From Geofilum sp964396555 (lineage in GTDB: Bacteria > Bacteroidota > Bacteroidia > Bacteroidales > Marinilabiliaceae): a stretch of 15,153 nt of DNA. The notes under the pieces are model-generated. The model saw nothing but the letters and a program-made list of their open reading frames with translations, was not told the DNA's origin and searched no databases. Position numbers and translations under genes: made by a program. This document shows, piece by piece, positions 14,315-15,153 of the stretch; within the stretch, counting starts at the first letter, position 1, and the number at the start of each line of letters is the position of its first letter. The stretch is from contig CAYNFX010000042.1 of assembly GCA_964396555.1 (NCBI GenBank), forward strand, positions 1 to 15,153, read 5' to 3'.

Positions 14315-14636
14315 CATAATCCGTCCTCCCTGCTTCACTTTTACTTAATTATTAAAGTCTCATCTTAAAATTCTTTAATCTCTTCCCATTTCCCCATAAA
14401 GCACTGGCGTTAATGTGATATTTTTCTTATATTGGGGTATGAGCTAAGACCTCTTATTCCTTATTGCTTAGCTATTACTACCGAGATCCCTGGTATCCCA
14501 TTGGGAGACCATTCTTTTTCGTGCTTTGACCATAAGCATTGTTGATGTTCCGGCATTACGGTTTGTAAGACACAAACGCGTACGCGTTTGTCGTCTTCAT
14601 TGTAAAGCATGTCTAACCATATAAACCGTTACAACT
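14315..14636 (+). other. intergenic region upstream of the glycosyltransferase
   Basis: These 322 bases have no credible reading frame; every ATG on the plus strand is closed quickly. The region holds a 20-bp perfect palindrome (14572-14591) and a weak 7-bp inverted repeat AGCTAAG/CTTAGCT (14442-14448 with 14467-14473). No full TAnnTTTG promoter match was found, although the gene downstream should have its promoter here because a strong terminator precedes the gap. Confidence 0.5.
14572..14591. promoter_or_regulatory. 20-bp perfect palindrome, possible operator
   Basis: ACAAACGCGTACGCGTTTGT reads the same on both strands. AAGAC to its left and GTCTT to its right extend the dyad with a one-base offset. 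It lies 45 bases upstream of the glycosyltransferase start, where a dimeric repressor site would be expected. A transcribed hairpin is the alternative, but it is not followed by a T run. Confidence 0.5.
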
Positions 14637-15153
14637 ATGAAAACAGCGTACATAGGAACTTACCCGCCACGAAGATGCGGAATAGGAACCTTCACTGAGA
14701 ACTTGTTTAAGTCAGCTGAGCAAGCATTCGGAAATAAAGTTGACGGTACCCAAAGCTTTGTGGTTGCCATTAATGACAATGGCACAACATACGACTACGC
14801 CAGTGAAGTCAAATACACTATAGAGCAGGAAGTGCTTGACGACTATCTGAAAGCAGCTGATTATATTAACAATTCGGGTGCGAATATATGTATTTTGGAA
14901 CACGAATATGGCATCTTCGGTGGTGATAGCGGGATATTTATACTTTCACTGCTCCACAAGCTAAAGATTCCTATTGTTGTAACCCTTCACACAGTATTGA
15001 AAACTCCATCATACAATCAAAAGGCAGTTTTACAGCAAATATGCAGGATGGCCCTGAAGGTAGTTGTTATGAGTCATAAGGCTATTGAGTTTCTCATCAA
15101 CATCTACGATGTACCGATGGAAAAGATCAGCTTTATTCCCCATGGCGTACCTG
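14637..15153 (+). CDS. group 4 glycosyltransferase, N-terminal part (cut by the window end)
   Basis: The first 172 codons are visible and the frame is open at the window edge. The protein begins MKTAYIGTYPPRRCGIGTFT, the glycine-rich opening of GT-B glycosyltransferases of family 4. The acceptor-side Rossmann domain continues with ICILEHEYGIFGGDSG and IPIVVTLHTVLKTPSY, and ends near ISFIPHGVP, where the linker to the donor-binding domain usually starts. The donor-site E-x7-E motif would be beyond the window. The substrate cannot be told. In Bacteroidota, proteins with this kind of N-terminus often lie next to mannoside phosphorylase (GH130) genes, which would be visible downstream if so. A palindromic operator candidate precedes it. 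Confidence 0.85.
   Translation, partial: MKTAYIGTYPPRRCGIGTFTENLFKSAEQAFGNKVDGTQSFVVAINDNGTTYDYASEVKYTIEQEVLDDYLKAADYINNSGANICILEHEYGIFGGDSGIFILSLLHKLKIPIVVTLHTVLKTPSYNQKAVLQQICRMALKVVVMSHKAIEFLINIYDVPMEKISFIPHGVP

Noticed and set aside
14442..14473. A 7-bp inverted repeat AGCTAAG/CTTAGCT as a terminator or small RNA
   Set aside because: The stem is short, the loop is 18 bases and no T run follows. It could easily be chance in AT-rich sequence.
1..15153. CRISPR arrays, insertion sequences, prophage or integrase genes
   Set aside because: No regular repeat-spacer pattern, transposase or integrase motif, or terminal repeat with target duplication was found. The tRNA pair is not followed by an integrase within the window.

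Overview
The window is a stretch of ordinary chromosome from a Bacteroidota bacterium, most likely of the Bacteroidales/Marinilabiliales type. The evidence is a TonB-dependent receptor with a carboxypeptidase-regulatory-like N-terminus paired with a DUF4249 lipoprotein, a NigD-like lipoprotein, an ECF sigma / membrane protein / DUF4097 cassette, many lipoprotein and outer-membrane signal sequences, almost no Shine-Dalgarno sites, and several matches to the Bacteroidota -7 promoter box TAnnTTTG. No phage, transposon, CRISPR array or defence island is visible.

Layout. Positions 1-3097 (+) hold a signalling cassette: the end of an ECF sigma factor, a single-pass membrane protein that is probably its anti-sigma factor, a secreted DUF4097-type protein and two small predicted outer-membrane beta-barrels. 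A strongly structured intergenic region (about 3109-3245) leads into the TonB-dependent receptor and its DUF4249 lipoprotein (3274-6485, +). A convergent terminator separates these from a NigD-like lipoprotein (6572-7270, -). A divergent gene encodes a TorF-family outer-membrane barrel (7572-8234, +). A minus-strand group follows: a degenerate FKBP-like lipoprotein, a true FKBP lipoprotein and a DHH-family phosphoesterase (8334-10589). Next come nucleoside diphosphate kinase (+), the DUF721/DciA-like gene with recF (both -), then a membrane-anchored TPR protein and lumazine synthase (both +). Two tRNA genes, Tyr(GTA) and Gly(TCC), sit behind a good promoter and end in a strong terminator. The last gene, a group 4 glycosyltransferase cut by the window edge, has a perfect 20-bp palindrome upstream.

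How it fits together. Roughly the first 9.5 kb is envelope biology: sigma/anti-sigma control, barrel proteins, TonB-dependent uptake, surface or periplasmic lipoproteins and periplasmic prolyl isomerases. Positions 9.5-14.3 kb are housekeeping: nucleotide recycling, DNA repair, riboflavin synthesis and tRNAs. No complete new system stands out. The best leads are in non-coding sequence: the multi-helix RNA before the TonB receptor, terminator-like hairpins placed directly in front of two start codons, a 5'-end hairpin on the TorF mRNA, a set of related CAGCC-armed terminators, and the palindrome before the glycosyltransferase. Several likely start codons were moved inward because a -7 promoter box or a lipoprotein signal makes the longest reading frame unlikely.
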